From positions 1-64,000 of the forward strand of contig SVCW01000002.1 in the NCBI GenBank assembly GCA_015058155.1: a stretch of DNA of 64,000 nucleotides. The letters are read 5' to 3'. The notes under the pieces were generated by a model, which was not told where the DNA came from, did no database searches, and saw only the letters and a list, made by a program, of their open reading frames with translations. Shown in pieces: positions 24,539 through 32,378 of this stretch (position 1 is its first letter; every line of letters starts with the position of its first letter). Both the position numbers and the translations under genes were made by a program. The stretch is from Clostridiales bacterium. Lineage in GTDB: Bacteria > Bacillota > Clostridia > Peptostreptococcales > Anaerovoracaceae.

Positions 24539-25465
24539 TTATTCTGATGTCACTTTTTTCATTGCAAGCGATGTAAAAGCTGCGATATCGCCGGCCATCA
24601 GCGAATACTGTGAAAGCGCTTCCGCACCCATATCTCCTGCAAGTCCGTGAACGAAAACACCTGAGATTGCTGCATCTTCTGCAGTCAGTCCCTGGCCAGC
24701 AAGCCCTGCGATAATTCCCGTAAGGACATCACCGCTTCCGCCTGTTGCCATTCCGGCATTTCCTGTAGTATTAATATATGTTTTTCCGTCTGCTGTCGCT
24801 ACTATCGTTTCATGACCTTTCATTACTGCCACGGCACCATACATTTTTGCAATCTGCCGTGCAGCCTTTTCACGTCCGGATTTTTCAAAATCCTCGTGTG
24901 ACCACCCGAGAAGTCTTCTCGCTTCTCCGACGTGAGGTGTCATAATTATATTCGCTTTTGTCATTCTGATGCTTTTAAGTAAATCTGCCTTGTTTCCAGC
25001 TTCTTCTCTTACGGCTTTTGCTATAGCATTAAGTCCGTCAGCATCAATTACAACAGTTCCTGCAAACGTATCAAGTATGTGTCTTATAATTTCTACATTT
25101 TGCGGCTCATCCCCCAGTCCCGGGCCTGCTGCTATCACATCGTATTGTGATAAGTCCCCGAGAGACGCCGTACGCGGCACACATGTCGCTTCTTTAATTC
25201 CGATCTGTACGATCGTGAAAAGCTCTTCATCAATCGATACTCTTACAAGTCCTGCTCCTGCTCTGTAAGCTCCTGTTGCGGTAAGCACGGCTGCTCCTGC
25301 CATGCCTTTGGAACCTGCGATTACGAGCACCTTTCCACAATCGCCTTTATGTATGTCCACCCTGCGTTCTCCAATAACATTATGGACATACTCTTTCGTA
25401 ATTATACTTTCGTGCTTTACATTTCTGTTTTCTTCTGAAATTGTGAATTCGATTGTGTTTTCCAT
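24539..25465 (-). CDS. nnrD: ADP-dependent (S)-NAD(P)H-hydrate dehydratase
   Basis: Repairs hydrated NAD(P)H by ATP/ADP-dependent dehydration. Ribokinase-like fold with AGSKGMAGAAVLTATGAYRAGAGLVRV, DADGLNAIA, MTPHVGEARRLLG and the ATP-site block TGGSGDVLTGIIAGLAGQG. It is 308 residues; the N-terminal YjeF epimerase domain of the long bifunctional form is absent, leaving a ~35-residue leader. ATG at 25465 has GGAG 6 bases upstream, better than the ATG at 25468. It is directly followed by mazF and preceded by mgtE (10-base gap). Confidence 0.88.
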   Translation of the reverse strand: MENTIEFTISEENRNVKHESIITKEYVHNVIGERRVDIHKGDCGKVLVIAGSKGMAGAAVLTATGAYRAGAGLVRVSIDEELFTIVQIGIKEATCVPRTASLGDLSQYDVIAAGPGLGDEPQNVEIIRHILDTFAGTVVIDADGLNAIAKAVREEAGNKADLLKSIRMTKANIIMTPHVGEARRLLGWSHEDFEKSGREKAARQIAKMYGAVAVMKGHETIVATADGKTYINTTGNAGMATGGSGDVLTGIIAGLAGQGLTAEDAAISGVFVHGLAGDMGAEALSQYSLMAGDIAAFTSLAMKKVTSE

Positions 25466-25478
25466 CATTATCTCCGAA

Positions 25479-26870
25479 TTAAATACCGAGAAGGATTGAT
25501 GCGAGTAAGAAATAAGTGAGTACTGATGCCATGTCTGTGATTGATGAAATCATAGGTGTCGCCATGAGAGCAGGGTCAATTCCTATCTTCTTTGCAAGCA
25601 TCGGAAGCATACCGCCGACAATCTTCGCAAAAGCGATAACTACCATCATTGAAAGACATACAACAGTTGCAATCATAACTGATTCTCTGTCAAGCACAAG
25701 AATCTTCACGAAGTTGATTGCACTTATTACAAGTCCGATTACAAGACTGATTCTGAACTCTTTCCAGAGAACACGGAGTGCATCTCTCGGCTCAAGATCA
25801 CCTACGGTGATACCACGGATGATAAGAGTTGCCGCCTGCGAACCTGTATTTCCGCCTGTACCCATAAGGAGCGGAAGATATGATACGAGTGCGATAACCG
25901 ATGAAAGCATTGCTTCAAAACGGCTTATAATCGCGCCTGTAATCATGAGCGATACTGAAAGAAGAATGAGCCATGGAAGTCTGCTCTTTACGTGGTGCAT
26001 TACACTCATATCAAGGTATTCCTTGTCTGAGCTGTCCATAATACCGGCCATGAGCTCGAAGTCTTCTGTTGTTTCTTCTTCGATAACGTCGATGATGTCG
26101 TCGACTGTGATAATACCTACGATACGATGTTCCTTATCAACAACCGGCATTGCGAGATAGTCGTACTTCTTGAACGCTTCCGCAACTTCTTCCTGGTCGT
26201 CAGTAACGTTTACATATACATAGTCATCATGCATAATGTCGCCGATTATTGCATCTTCATCGGCAACAACAAGTTTCCTGAGTGATACGATACCGATAAG
26301 TCGTCTTCCGGCATCCTTTACATAACATGTATAAACAGTTTCGGAATCAACGCCTTCACGCTTGATTTTCTGAAGAGCCTGCGCCACAGTCATGCTTTCA
26401 TGAAGACTTATATAGTCAGGTGTCATGATGCTGCCTGCGCAGTCATCAGGATAATTGAGGAAAGTATTTATGAGTTTACGTTCTTCCCTTGGTGTCTTTT
26501 CAAGAATTCTTGAAACGATGTTTGCAGGAAGTTCCTCCAGCACGTCGATCATATCATCGAAGTACATTTCATCGAGGATAAACTGAATTTCCTTATCTGT
26601 AATCTTGTTGATAATATCAACCTGGTCGTCAGTAGGAAGATAAGCAAAAACTTCTACTGATATATCTTTCGGAAGCATTCGGAAAAGGATTACTGCCTTA
26701 TCGATTTCAAAATCATCGATGATGTATTCCATTGCTTCCGCAATATCGGCTTCGTTACCGATTTCAAGCAGCATGTCACGTGCTGCCTTATAATTCTTCC
26801 CTTCGATGAGTTCCATCATTTTTTCGCGCTGCTCATCGAAGAGTTCTTCAAATGTCTTTTCAAGCTCCAT
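25479..26870 (-). CDS. mgtE: magnesium transporter MgtE
   Basis: Mg2+ channel (463 residues). N-terminal helical superhelix domain (~1-140, with FAYLPTDDQVDIINK), two CBS domains (~140-265, VYTCYVKDAGRRLIGIV and MPVVDKEHRIVGIITVDD) that sense cytosolic Mg2+, a plug helix, then five transmembrane helices (~295-463) with PLLMGTGGNTGSQAATLIIRG, the pore loop signature. RBS GAGAGG precedes ATG. A ~215-base leader with competing helices precedes the gene (26871-27086). Confidence 0.93.
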   Translation of the reverse strand: MELEKTFEELFDEQREKMMELIEGKNYKAARDMLLEIGNEADIAEAMEYIIDDFEIDKAVILFRMLPKDISVEVFAYLPTDDQVDIINKITDKEIQFILDEMYFDDMIDVLEELPANIVSRILEKTPREERKLINTFLNYPDDCAGSIMTPDYISLHESMTVAQALQKIKREGVDSETVYTCYVKDAGRRLIGIVSLRKLVVADEDAIIGDIMHDDYVYVNVTDDQEEVAEAFKKYDYLAMPVVDKEHRIVGIITVDDIIDVIEEETTEDFELMAGIMDSSDKEYLDMSVMHHVKSRLPWLILLSVSLMITGAIISRFEAMLSSVIALVSYLPLLMGTGGNTGSQAATLIIRGITVGDLEPRDALRVLWKEFRISLVIGLVISAINFVKILVLDRESVMIATVVCLSMMVVIAFAKIVGGMLPMLAKKIGIDPALMATPMISSITDMASVLTYFLLASILLGI

Positions 26871-27086
26871 TGGTCGGGTCCTCTCTTTCTCAGTTATTTC
26901 CCGGCCACAAAAAATTGTGAAAGTCGGGATGAGTTATTACGTTTTTCTGTGCTTTTTGCACTGTATGTCCATCTACTACTCGGCAAAGGTTCCACGAACT
27001 TTCACATCCTTTCTTCTGAAATGCTGTATTGGTCGTGCGTTTTGATTGCACGCCAAAAAACATATGCACATAGGCATACACAGTAC
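26871..27086 (-). promoter_or_regulatory. structured 5' leader of mgtE, class not recognised
   Basis: This 317-base gap holds the mgtE promoter and a leader of about 210 nt. Arms TGTGAAAGT (26916-26924) and ACTTTCACA (26998-27006) can form a 9-bp helix enclosing ~75 nt with an inner GTGC/GCAC hairpin; GCGTGC/GCACG forms another near 27035-27055. A competing hairpin, CCCG..CACAA/TTGTG..CGGG (26900-26928), reuses the same strand, and CGGG/CCCG can also enclose the RBS. Mg2+ transporter genes often carry an M-box here, but I do not see the M-box 5' consensus. Confidence 0.45.
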
Positions 27087-27115
27087 ATTATACTCTTTTT
27101 CAAGTCAAATGAAAA
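27087..27115 (-). promoter_or_regulatory. promoter of mgtE
   Basis: Minus strand TATAAT (27092-27087) is a perfect -10; the -35 at 17 bases is TTTTCA (27115-27110), 4 of 6 consensus. It lies just past the terminator of the upstream ABC operon. Confidence 0.7.
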
Positions 27116-27145
27116 GAAAAAACCTTTCGCATCGGAAAGGTTTTT
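27112..27145 (-). terminator. intrinsic terminator of the trpX-type ABC operon
   Basis: Arms AACCTTTC (27121-27128) and GAAAGGTT (27135-27142), with a T-rich tail on the minus strand; 40 bases past the ATPase stop. The plus strand also has a T-run. Confidence 0.88.
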
Positions 27146-27187
27146 AGAACTATTTTTATTCGTTTGGTTTGTGAAATTTACATGATG

Positions 27188-27970
27188 CTACAGGAGCATT
27201 CTGTCGCTTGTAATGCTGAATTTTTCGATGAGTTTTTCGACTGTCATATGTGCTCTTTCTTCGCCTTCGAGCTGCATAGCAATCTGACCGCTCTTCATAA
27301 GGATAGTACGATTTCCGTAATGGAGTGCATCTTCCATATTGTGCGTAATCATAAGTGTTGCCATATCACTGTGATCTGCAAACTTCTTTGTAAGTTCAAG
27401 AACTTTTGCTGACGCTGCAGGGTCGAGAGCAGCAGTATGTTCGTCGAGAAGGAGAAGCTTCGGCTCTGCTATAACCGCCATAAAGAGTGTGAGTGCCTGA
27501 CGCTGTCCACCTGATAAAAGCTTTACCTTCTGTGTCATTTTGTCTTCAAGTCCCATTTCAAGAAGCTGAAGTCTTTCGCGGAAAAAGTCTCTGTCTTTTT
27601 TTGTAATTCCGATCTGTAAGCCGCGCGGTTTGTTTTTGTAATAAGCGATTGCAAGATTCTGCTCGATTGTCATGTCAAATGCAGTCCCCTTAAGAGGATC
27701 CTGGAAAACACGACCTATATTAGTTGCACGCTTATGCTCAGGCTGCTTCGTGATGTCTTTTCCGTCGAGAATGACTGAACCTTCATCTACTGAATACACG
27801 CCTGCGATACAGTTTAAAAGAGTTGACTTTCCTGCGCCGTTATTACCGATAACAGTCACAAAATCGCCGCCTTTGAGTTCGAGATTTATATCGTTCAGAG
27901 CGAGTTTTTCGTTAACTGTTCCTTCACCGAAAACTTTCTTTATATTCTTGATTTCAAGCAGGTTACTCAT
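27188..27970 (-). CDS. ABC transporter ATP-binding protein (tryptophan-type importer)
   Basis: ATPase of an ABC importer, 260 residues from ATG at 27970 (GGAGG 7-8 bases upstream; overlaps the permease end by 8 bases). Walker A GNNGAGKST, signature LSGGQRQ and Walker B LLLDEHTAALDP are visible, the last with His after the Glu of the usual DEPT, a change typical of this TrpZ/branched LIV-like subgroup. It is the third gene of a binding protein-permease-ATPase set under a T-box, so it should energise uptake of tryptophan or a related molecule. Confidence 0.88.
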   Translation of the reverse strand: MSNLLEIKNIKKVFGEGTVNEKLALNDINLELKGGDFVTVIGNNGAGKSTLLNCIAGVYSVDEGSVILDGKDITKQPEHKRATNIGRVFQDPLKGTAFDMTIEQNLAIAYYKNKPRGLQIGITKKDRDFFRERLQLLEMGLEDKMTQKVKLLSGGQRQALTLFMAVIAEPKLLLLDEHTAALDPAASAKVLELTKKFADHSDMATLMITHNMEDALHYGNRTILMKSGQIAMQLEGEERAHMTVEKLIEKFSITSDRMLL

Positions 27971-28883
27971 TTGAAGCACCTCCTGTCTTCTTAGCTCTCT
28001 TTTTTGTAATCTTTGCACCCTTTTCTCCGAGGAGTCCGAGTGTAAGAGCTACAGCAACTATAACTGCAGAAACAAGCTTCATATCTGTTGATTCCATTCC
28101 GAGATAGAGCGCCTGTGCCATGAGGATTCTATAGAGAATAGCACCGCCTGATGCTGCAATAAGTCTTCTTAAAAGAGTTTTTGAACCGAAAACAACTTCG
28201 CCGAGAATTACTGAAGCGAGGCCGATTACCATCATTCCCACACCTGAGTTAATGTCTGCAAAAGCCTGATTCTGTGCAAGCATTCCGCCAGCAAGACCAA
28301 CAAGACCGTTTGAAAGTGCAAAACCCATAAGCTTCATTGCATCACATGAAACGGCAGATGCTTTTACCATGTCTTCATTATCACCTGTTGCTCTGAATAC
28401 GAGTCCGAGACGAGTCTGAAGGAAGAGGTAAAGAAGCACGATTACTACTACGAGAAATACGAGCCCCATAATGATTCCTGCATACTTTGGCGGAAGGATT
28501 TCATCAGCTATCTTATAAATTGTTCTTGACTTTGTGAGCGGGATATTCGGAGTCTTGCCCATGATTCTTAAATTGATTGAGTATGATCCGAGCATCACGA
28601 GGATACCTGCAAGAATCGCCTGCATCTTGAGCTTTGTATGTAGAAATCCTGTAATTGCACCTGCAATAGCACCGCCGACAGCAGCACCGATTACAGCAAG
28701 GAAAGGATTCATTCCGTGTGAACAGATCACAGCTGAAATCGCCATTCCTGTTACTATTGAACCATCAACAGTGAGGTCCGGCATATTTAAAGTTCTGAAT
28801 GAAATGAACACGCCGAGTGCAAGTATGGCATATATCATTCCAAGTTCTATCGAGCCGAGTAAGGCCGAATAAGTTATAAGCAT
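27963..28883 (-). CDS. ABC transporter permease (tryptophan-type importer)
   Basis: Membrane subunit (306 residues) of the branched-chain/TrpY-type permease family, with about eight or nine hydrophobic helices. The segment NMPDLTVDGSIVTGMAIS near residues 33-50 and the EAA-like loop GNEDMVKASAVSCDAMKLMGFALSNG mark it as the permease that pairs with DUF-type (PF04392) binding proteins. RBS AGGAG lies 7 bases before ATG. Gap of 63 bases to the binding-protein gene upstream. Confidence 0.86.
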   Translation of the reverse strand: MLITYSALLGSIELGMIYAILALGVFISFRTLNMPDLTVDGSIVTGMAISAVICSHGMNPFLAVIGAAVGGAIAGAITGFLHTKLKMQAILAGILVMLGSYSINLRIMGKTPNIPLTKSRTIYKIADEILPPKYAGIIMGLVFLVVVIVLLYLFLQTRLGLVFRATGDNEDMVKASAVSCDAMKLMGFALSNGLVGLAGGMLAQNQAFADINSGVGMMVIGLASVILGEVVFGSKTLLRRLIAASGGAILYRILMAQALYLGMESTDMKLVSAVIVAVALTLGLLGEKGAKITKKRAKKTGGASNE

Positions 28884-28946
28884 TTCTAGTCTCCTGATTA
28901 AAAAATATGTAAGCGGGAGACGATGTCCCCCGCAGGTTTACTTGTA

Positions 28947-29930
28947 TTATTCTCCAAGTACTATTGCCTTTTCCATTACAGAATCAGGAATTGTGATTCC
29001 GAGGAGGTCAGCTGTGTTTGTGTTTACGTAGATGCTCATGTCATCCATTGTCTTTACAGGCATTGTTGCTGTATCTTCTCCGCCGAGAACAGCTGCTGCC
29101 ATAGCGCCTGTTTCCTGACCGAGAACTGTATAGTCGATTCCGTAAGTAGCAAGTCCGCCGTCATTTACCATTGAGTCAGCACTTACATAGAAAGGAATGC
29201 CTGCTCCGTAAAGAACGTCTGTCGCTACTGCCATAGCTGATGCTACTGTGTTGTCGATTGGTGAGAATACGATGTCAACTTTGTCTGCAAGATACTGAGC
29301 AGCCTGCTGAACTTCACTTGTATTTGTAACTGTTGATTCGATTACTGTAAGACCGTTTGCATCTGCGTATGCCTTGAGGTCAGCGATAACTGATGCTGAG
29401 TTGTCTTCACCTGCACTGTAGAGAGCACCGATAGTCTTGAAGTCAGGAGTGATTTCCTTTGCAAGATTCATGATATCTTCAGGTGAAATTGCATCTGATG
29501 TTCCTGTAACATTTCCGCCGGGAACTTCCATTGAATCTACGATAGCTGCATCAACAGGGTCTGTAACTGCTGCGAAAATGATTGGAATTTCGCTTGTTTC
29601 GCTGAGTGCCGCCTGAGCTGCAGGTGTTGCAATTGCAATGATTACATCGCATCCGTCAGCAACGAATCTCTGCACGATAGTCTTCATTACTGTCATATCA
29701 TTCTGACCGTTCTGGTAATCGATTGTTACTGTTTCGCCATCCTTGAAACCTTCTGCTTCAAGACCTACTAAAATGTTTTCGTAGATTGTGTTGAGTGAGT
29801 CATGTTCCATCATCTGGATGATACCGATTCTTGGAAGATCGCTGTCAGCGTTTCCGCCACCGCCGCAACCTGTGAACATTCCGATAACCATTACCATTAC
29901 GAGTAATACTGCTAAAACCTTTTTCTTCAT
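28947..29930 (-). CDS. ABC transporter substrate-binding lipoprotein (TrpX-like)
   Basis: A 327-residue lipoprotein of the ABC_sub_bind (PF04392) family. A signal peptide ends in the lipobox FTGC with Cys22, followed by a Gly-rich linker and a two-lobed periplasmic-binding fold (IGIIQMMEHDSLN, VIIAIATPAAQAALSE, PIIFAAVTDPVDA, DIVFSPIDNTVASAM). Family members with this context (TrpX in streptococci) bind tryptophan or tyrosine. ATG at 29930 has GGAGG 7 bases upstream; the frame continues to 30032 but lacks a start signal. The T-box with a UGG specifier upstream supports tryptophan as ligand. Confidence 0.88.
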   Translation of the reverse strand: MKKKVLAVLLVMVMVIGMFTGCGGGGNADSDLPRIGIIQMMEHDSLNTIYENILVGLEAEGFKDGETVTIDYQNGQNDMTVMKTIVQRFVADGCDVIIAIATPAAQAALSETSEIPIIFAAVTDPVDAAIVDSMEVPGGNVTGTSDAISPEDIMNLAKEITPDFKTIGALYSAGEDNSASVIADLKAYADANGLTVIESTVTNTSEVQQAAQYLADKVDIVFSPIDNTVASAMAVATDVLYGAGIPFYVSADSMVNDGGLATYGIDYTVLGQETGAMAAAVLGGEDTATMPVKTMDDMSIYVNTNTADLLGITIPDSVMEKAIVLGE

Positions 29931-30001
29931 TTCTTTTTCCTCCAAATTATAAATATGATGATTTATTTTTGAAGTGTCTCTGCGTAGGTGTTTCCCGTAT
30001 A

Positions 30002-30285
30002 CAAACAAAAAACCTGTCCTCGAATAACTCAAGGACAGGTATTAACCTGCGGTGCCACCTTGTTTGACTTTGATAAACAAAATCCTCTCTGCAGAGTGCC
30101 ATCACACTCCTCTCCACTCACGTAGGAGTCACGTCTCAGATACTGATTCAATCGCTTGAACTTTCCCCTTGCCCTCAGGAGCCCATTGTTCCGACCCGTT
30201 AACTACCCGGCTTTCACCGCCCCGGATTCGCTGTGTGCACTGCAATCGGTTTTACTTCTCCGTCAAAGGTTTGTTTATTAACTTA
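30002..30285 (-). ncRNA. T-box riboswitch, UGG (Trp) specifier
   Basis: Leader of the ABC importer. The antiterminator T-box sequence AGGTGGCACCGCAGG is at 30060-30046. The distal Stem I loop GGGCGGTGAAAGCC lies near 30224-30210. The intrinsic terminator is ACCTGTCC.../...GGACAGGT (30040-30012) followed by TTTTTTGTTT. In Stem I's 3' side, GGAACAATGGGC aligns with the specifier-loop context of known T-boxes, putting TGG (30185-30183) as the specifier codon, i.e. uncharged tRNA-Trp turns the operon on. The T-box is certain; the specifier is read by alignment from memory. Confidence 0.88.
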
Positions 30286-30291
30286 CAACAA

Positions 30292-30320
30292 AGTATAACT
30301 CTTATTTTATGTTCTGTCAA
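30292..30320 (-). promoter_or_regulatory. promoter of the T-box/ABC importer operon
   Basis: Minus strand consensus TTGACA (30320-30315), 17 bases, TATACT (30297-30292). Confidence 0.9.
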
Positions 30321-30423
30321 CAATTTTTATTTTCCTGTTCTTTTTCAATTTTTTTGATAATATTGTATACTATTTTCGACAAGTTTTTTCCGTTTTTTAA
30401 TTAACAAATTTATCCCAACTCCG

Positions 30424-30452
30424 TTGACTATTCAAAACCAAAGTGCTAAACT
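30424..30452 (+). promoter_or_regulatory. promoter of gdhA
   Basis: TTGACT (30424-30429), 17 bases, TAAACT (30447-30452), 72 bases before the gdhA ATG; divergent from the T-box promoter. Confidence 0.8.
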
Positions 30453-30524
30453 TAAACCGTATGAAAAATTACAATTTGTATTTTTAAAAACACAAATTTA
30501 TTAAAATTAAAAAGGAGAAATCAA

Positions 30525-31895
30525 ATGGCAAATTATGTTGAAAGAGTCATCGAACTCTGCAAGCAGAAGAATCCTGGTGAAGTTGAATTCCATCAGACTG
30601 TAGAAGAAGTTCTCACATCACTCGCTCCTGTTATGGATGCTCATCCAGAATACGAAGCATGTGCACTTCTTGAAAGACTTACTGAACCTGAAAGAGGAAT
30701 CACTTTCAGAGTAGTATGGGTTGACGATGCTGGTAAGGTACAGGTAAACAAGGGTTACAGATACCAGTTCAACTCAGCTCTTGGACCTTACAAGGGTGGT
30801 CTCAGATTCGCTCCAAACGTATATCCTGGAATCATTAAGTTCCTCGGATTCGAACAGATCTTCAAGAACTCACTCACTGGTCTCCCTATCGGCGGCGGTA
30901 AGGGTGGTTCAGACTTCGATCCAAACGGTAAGTCAGATGCAGAAGTTATGCGTTTCTGCCAGGCTTTCATGACTGAACTTTACAGACACATCGGTCCTGA
31001 CACAGACGTTCCTGCTGGTGACCTCGGTGTTGGCGGAAGAGAAATCGGTTACCTCTTCGGACAGTACAAGAGAATCGTTAACAGATTCGACGGAGGAGTT
31101 CTCACAGGTAAGGGTCTCGAATACGGCGGATGTCTCGGAAGAACAGAAGCTACTGGATTCGGTATCGTATGGTACGCAGAAGAAATGCTCAAGGCTAACG
31201 GCGAAGACCTTAAGGATAAGGTTGTTGTTATCTCAGGTTTCGGTAACGTTGCATGGGGTACTGCTTGGAAGCTCCAGCAGCTCGGCGCTAAGCTCGTTGC
31301 TTTCTCAGGTCCAGACGGATACATCTACGACCCAGATGGAATCAACACTGATGAAAAGGTTGAAATGTTCCTCGAACTCAGAAATACTGGTAAGAACATC
31401 TGCGCTCCTTACGCAGAAAAGTTCCCTAATGCTAAGTTCTACGCTGGAAAGAAGCCTTGGGGCGTTCAGCAGGACGAAAACATTAAGGTTGACCTCTTTA
31501 TCCCTTGCGCAATGCAGAACGACGTTCATATGGAACACGCTAAGCAGATCGTTGAAGGCGGCTGCAAGTTCTACTGCGAAGGCGCTAACATGCCTACAAC
31601 TAACGATGCTCTCCAGTATCTCATGGAAAACTGCATCGCTGTAGGTCCTGCTAAGGCTGCTAACGCTGGTGGCGTTGCTACATCATGTATCGAAATGGGA
31701 CAGAACTCAGGTCACACTGTATTCCAGCACCAGGACGTTTATGATCAGCTTCACCAGATCATGAAGAACATCTACGCAGCTTGCGCTAAGGCTGGCGAAA
31801 CTTACTATGGCAACAAGAACGCTCTCGTTCAGGGTGCTAACATCGCTGGTTTCGAAAAGGTTGCAAAGGCTATGATGCAGCAGGGTCTTGTATAA
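30525..31895 (+). CDS. gdhA: NADP-type glutamate dehydrogenase
   Basis: Converts 2-oxoglutarate and ammonia to glutamate (reversible). Subunit of 456 residues, the size of hexameric bacterial enzymes. GPYKGGLRFAP, GLPIGGGKGGSDFDPNGKSD (substrate Lys and Gly-rich loop), the dinucleotide fold near 235-245 (VISGFGNVAWGTA) and GPAKAANAGGVATS are visible. The coenzyme preference is inferred from length and family, not proven. Strong RBS AAAGGAG. Codon choice is strikingly biased toward C-ending and AAG/CTC codons, unlike neighbours, as expected of a very highly expressed gene. Confidence 0.93.
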   Translation: MANYVERVIELCKQKNPGEVEFHQTVEEVLTSLAPVMDAHPEYEACALLERLTEPERGITFRVVWVDDAGKVQVNKGYRYQFNSALGPYKGGLRFAPNVYPGIIKFLGFEQIFKNSLTGLPIGGGKGGSDFDPNGKSDAEVMRFCQAFMTELYRHIGPDTDVPAGDLGVGGREIGYLFGQYKRIVNRFDGGVLTGKGLEYGGCLGRTEATGFGIVWYAEEMLKANGEDLKDKVVVISGFGNVAWGTAWKLQQLGAKLVAFSGPDGYIYDPDGINTDEKVEMFLELRNTGKNICAPYAEKFPNAKFYAGKKPWGVQQDENIKVDLFIPCAMQNDVHMEHAKQIVEGGCKFYCEGANMPTTNDALQYLMENCIAVGPAKAANAGGVATSCIEMGQNSGHTVFQHQDVYDQLHQIMKNIYAACAKAGETYYGNKNALVQGANIAGFEKVAKAMMQQGLV

Positions 31896-31941
31896 TCGAT
31901 AGATTATAGAATTCTCACAAATTTTTCATACTTAAACAAAT

Positions 31942-31970
31942 AAGGGACTCGCAAGAGTCCCTTTTGTTTT
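31942..31970 (+). terminator. intrinsic terminator of gdhA
   Basis: AAGGGACTC/GAGTCCCTT with a GCAA loop (31942-31963), then TTTTGTTTT. Confidence 0.93.
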
Positions 31971-31977
31971 GCAGTTT

Positions 31978-32019
31978 AAAACCTCCGGCCCACTTCATTA
32001 TTCTGGCCGGAGGTCCTTT
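31978..32019 (-). terminator. intrinsic terminator after tautomerase gene
   Basis: Perfect 10-bp arms ACCTCCGGCC (31981-31990) and GGCCGGAGGT (32005-32014), followed on the minus strand by TTTT; also T-rich on the plus strand, so it may serve as a second stop for gdhA. Confidence 0.8.
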
Positions 32020-32358
32020 TTATAATCCTATCTTTGTGTTGTGTCTTGGGAATTCGTCGTAAAGAATAAGAAGTCTTTCTTTGTTTACGCCTTCAAACTC
32101 TACGAGCTTTTCCTGAATCTTGCCGGCTACTTCCTTCTTTGCTTCAGGAGTTCTGTTCGGAAGATCCACCCAGTCTATCTGCACTACAGGGCAGTCAGGC
32201 TGGCTGGCGTTTTCTTTATCATATTCTCTGATAAATACATAGATACGCGCCTTGTCTGTTTCTGTAGTTGTACTGATGATATCAGTGATATCATCCATGA
32301 GTTTTCTCTTTTCTTCTGCTGAAGCCTTAACAGTCCAGCTTAAATTTACATATGGCAT
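32020..32358 (-). CDS. tautomerase superfamily protein
   Basis: A 112-residue protein beginning MPYVNLSW, so that Pro2 becomes the N-terminal catalytic proline typical of 4-oxalocrotonate tautomerase-like enzymes after methionine removal. The beta-alpha-beta unit (EEKRKLMDDITDII, RIYVFIREYD) is followed by a second similar unit (PEAKKEVAGKIQEKL), the length of a fused two-unit MIF/cis-CaaD-like form. Substrate unknown. It is 20 bases downstream of addA on the same strand, with RBS AAAGGAG. Confidence 0.75.
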   Translation of the reverse strand: MPYVNLSWTVKASAEEKRKLMDDITDIISTTTETDKARIYVFIREYDKENASQPDCPVVQIDWVDLPNRTPEAKKEVAGKIQEKLVEFEGVNKERLLILYDEFPRHNTKIGL

Positions 32359-32378
32359 ACTACCCTCTCCTTTAATAA

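Noticed and set aside
24539-25465. Bifunctional NnrE-NnrD protein
   Set aside because: The N-terminus is too short for a YjeF epimerase domain.
26871-27086. M-box (ykoK) riboswitch call for the mgtE leader
   Set aside because: The short stretch CATACAGTGC recalls part of the M-box 3' side, but the conserved 5' core was not found, so I left it as an unclassified leader.
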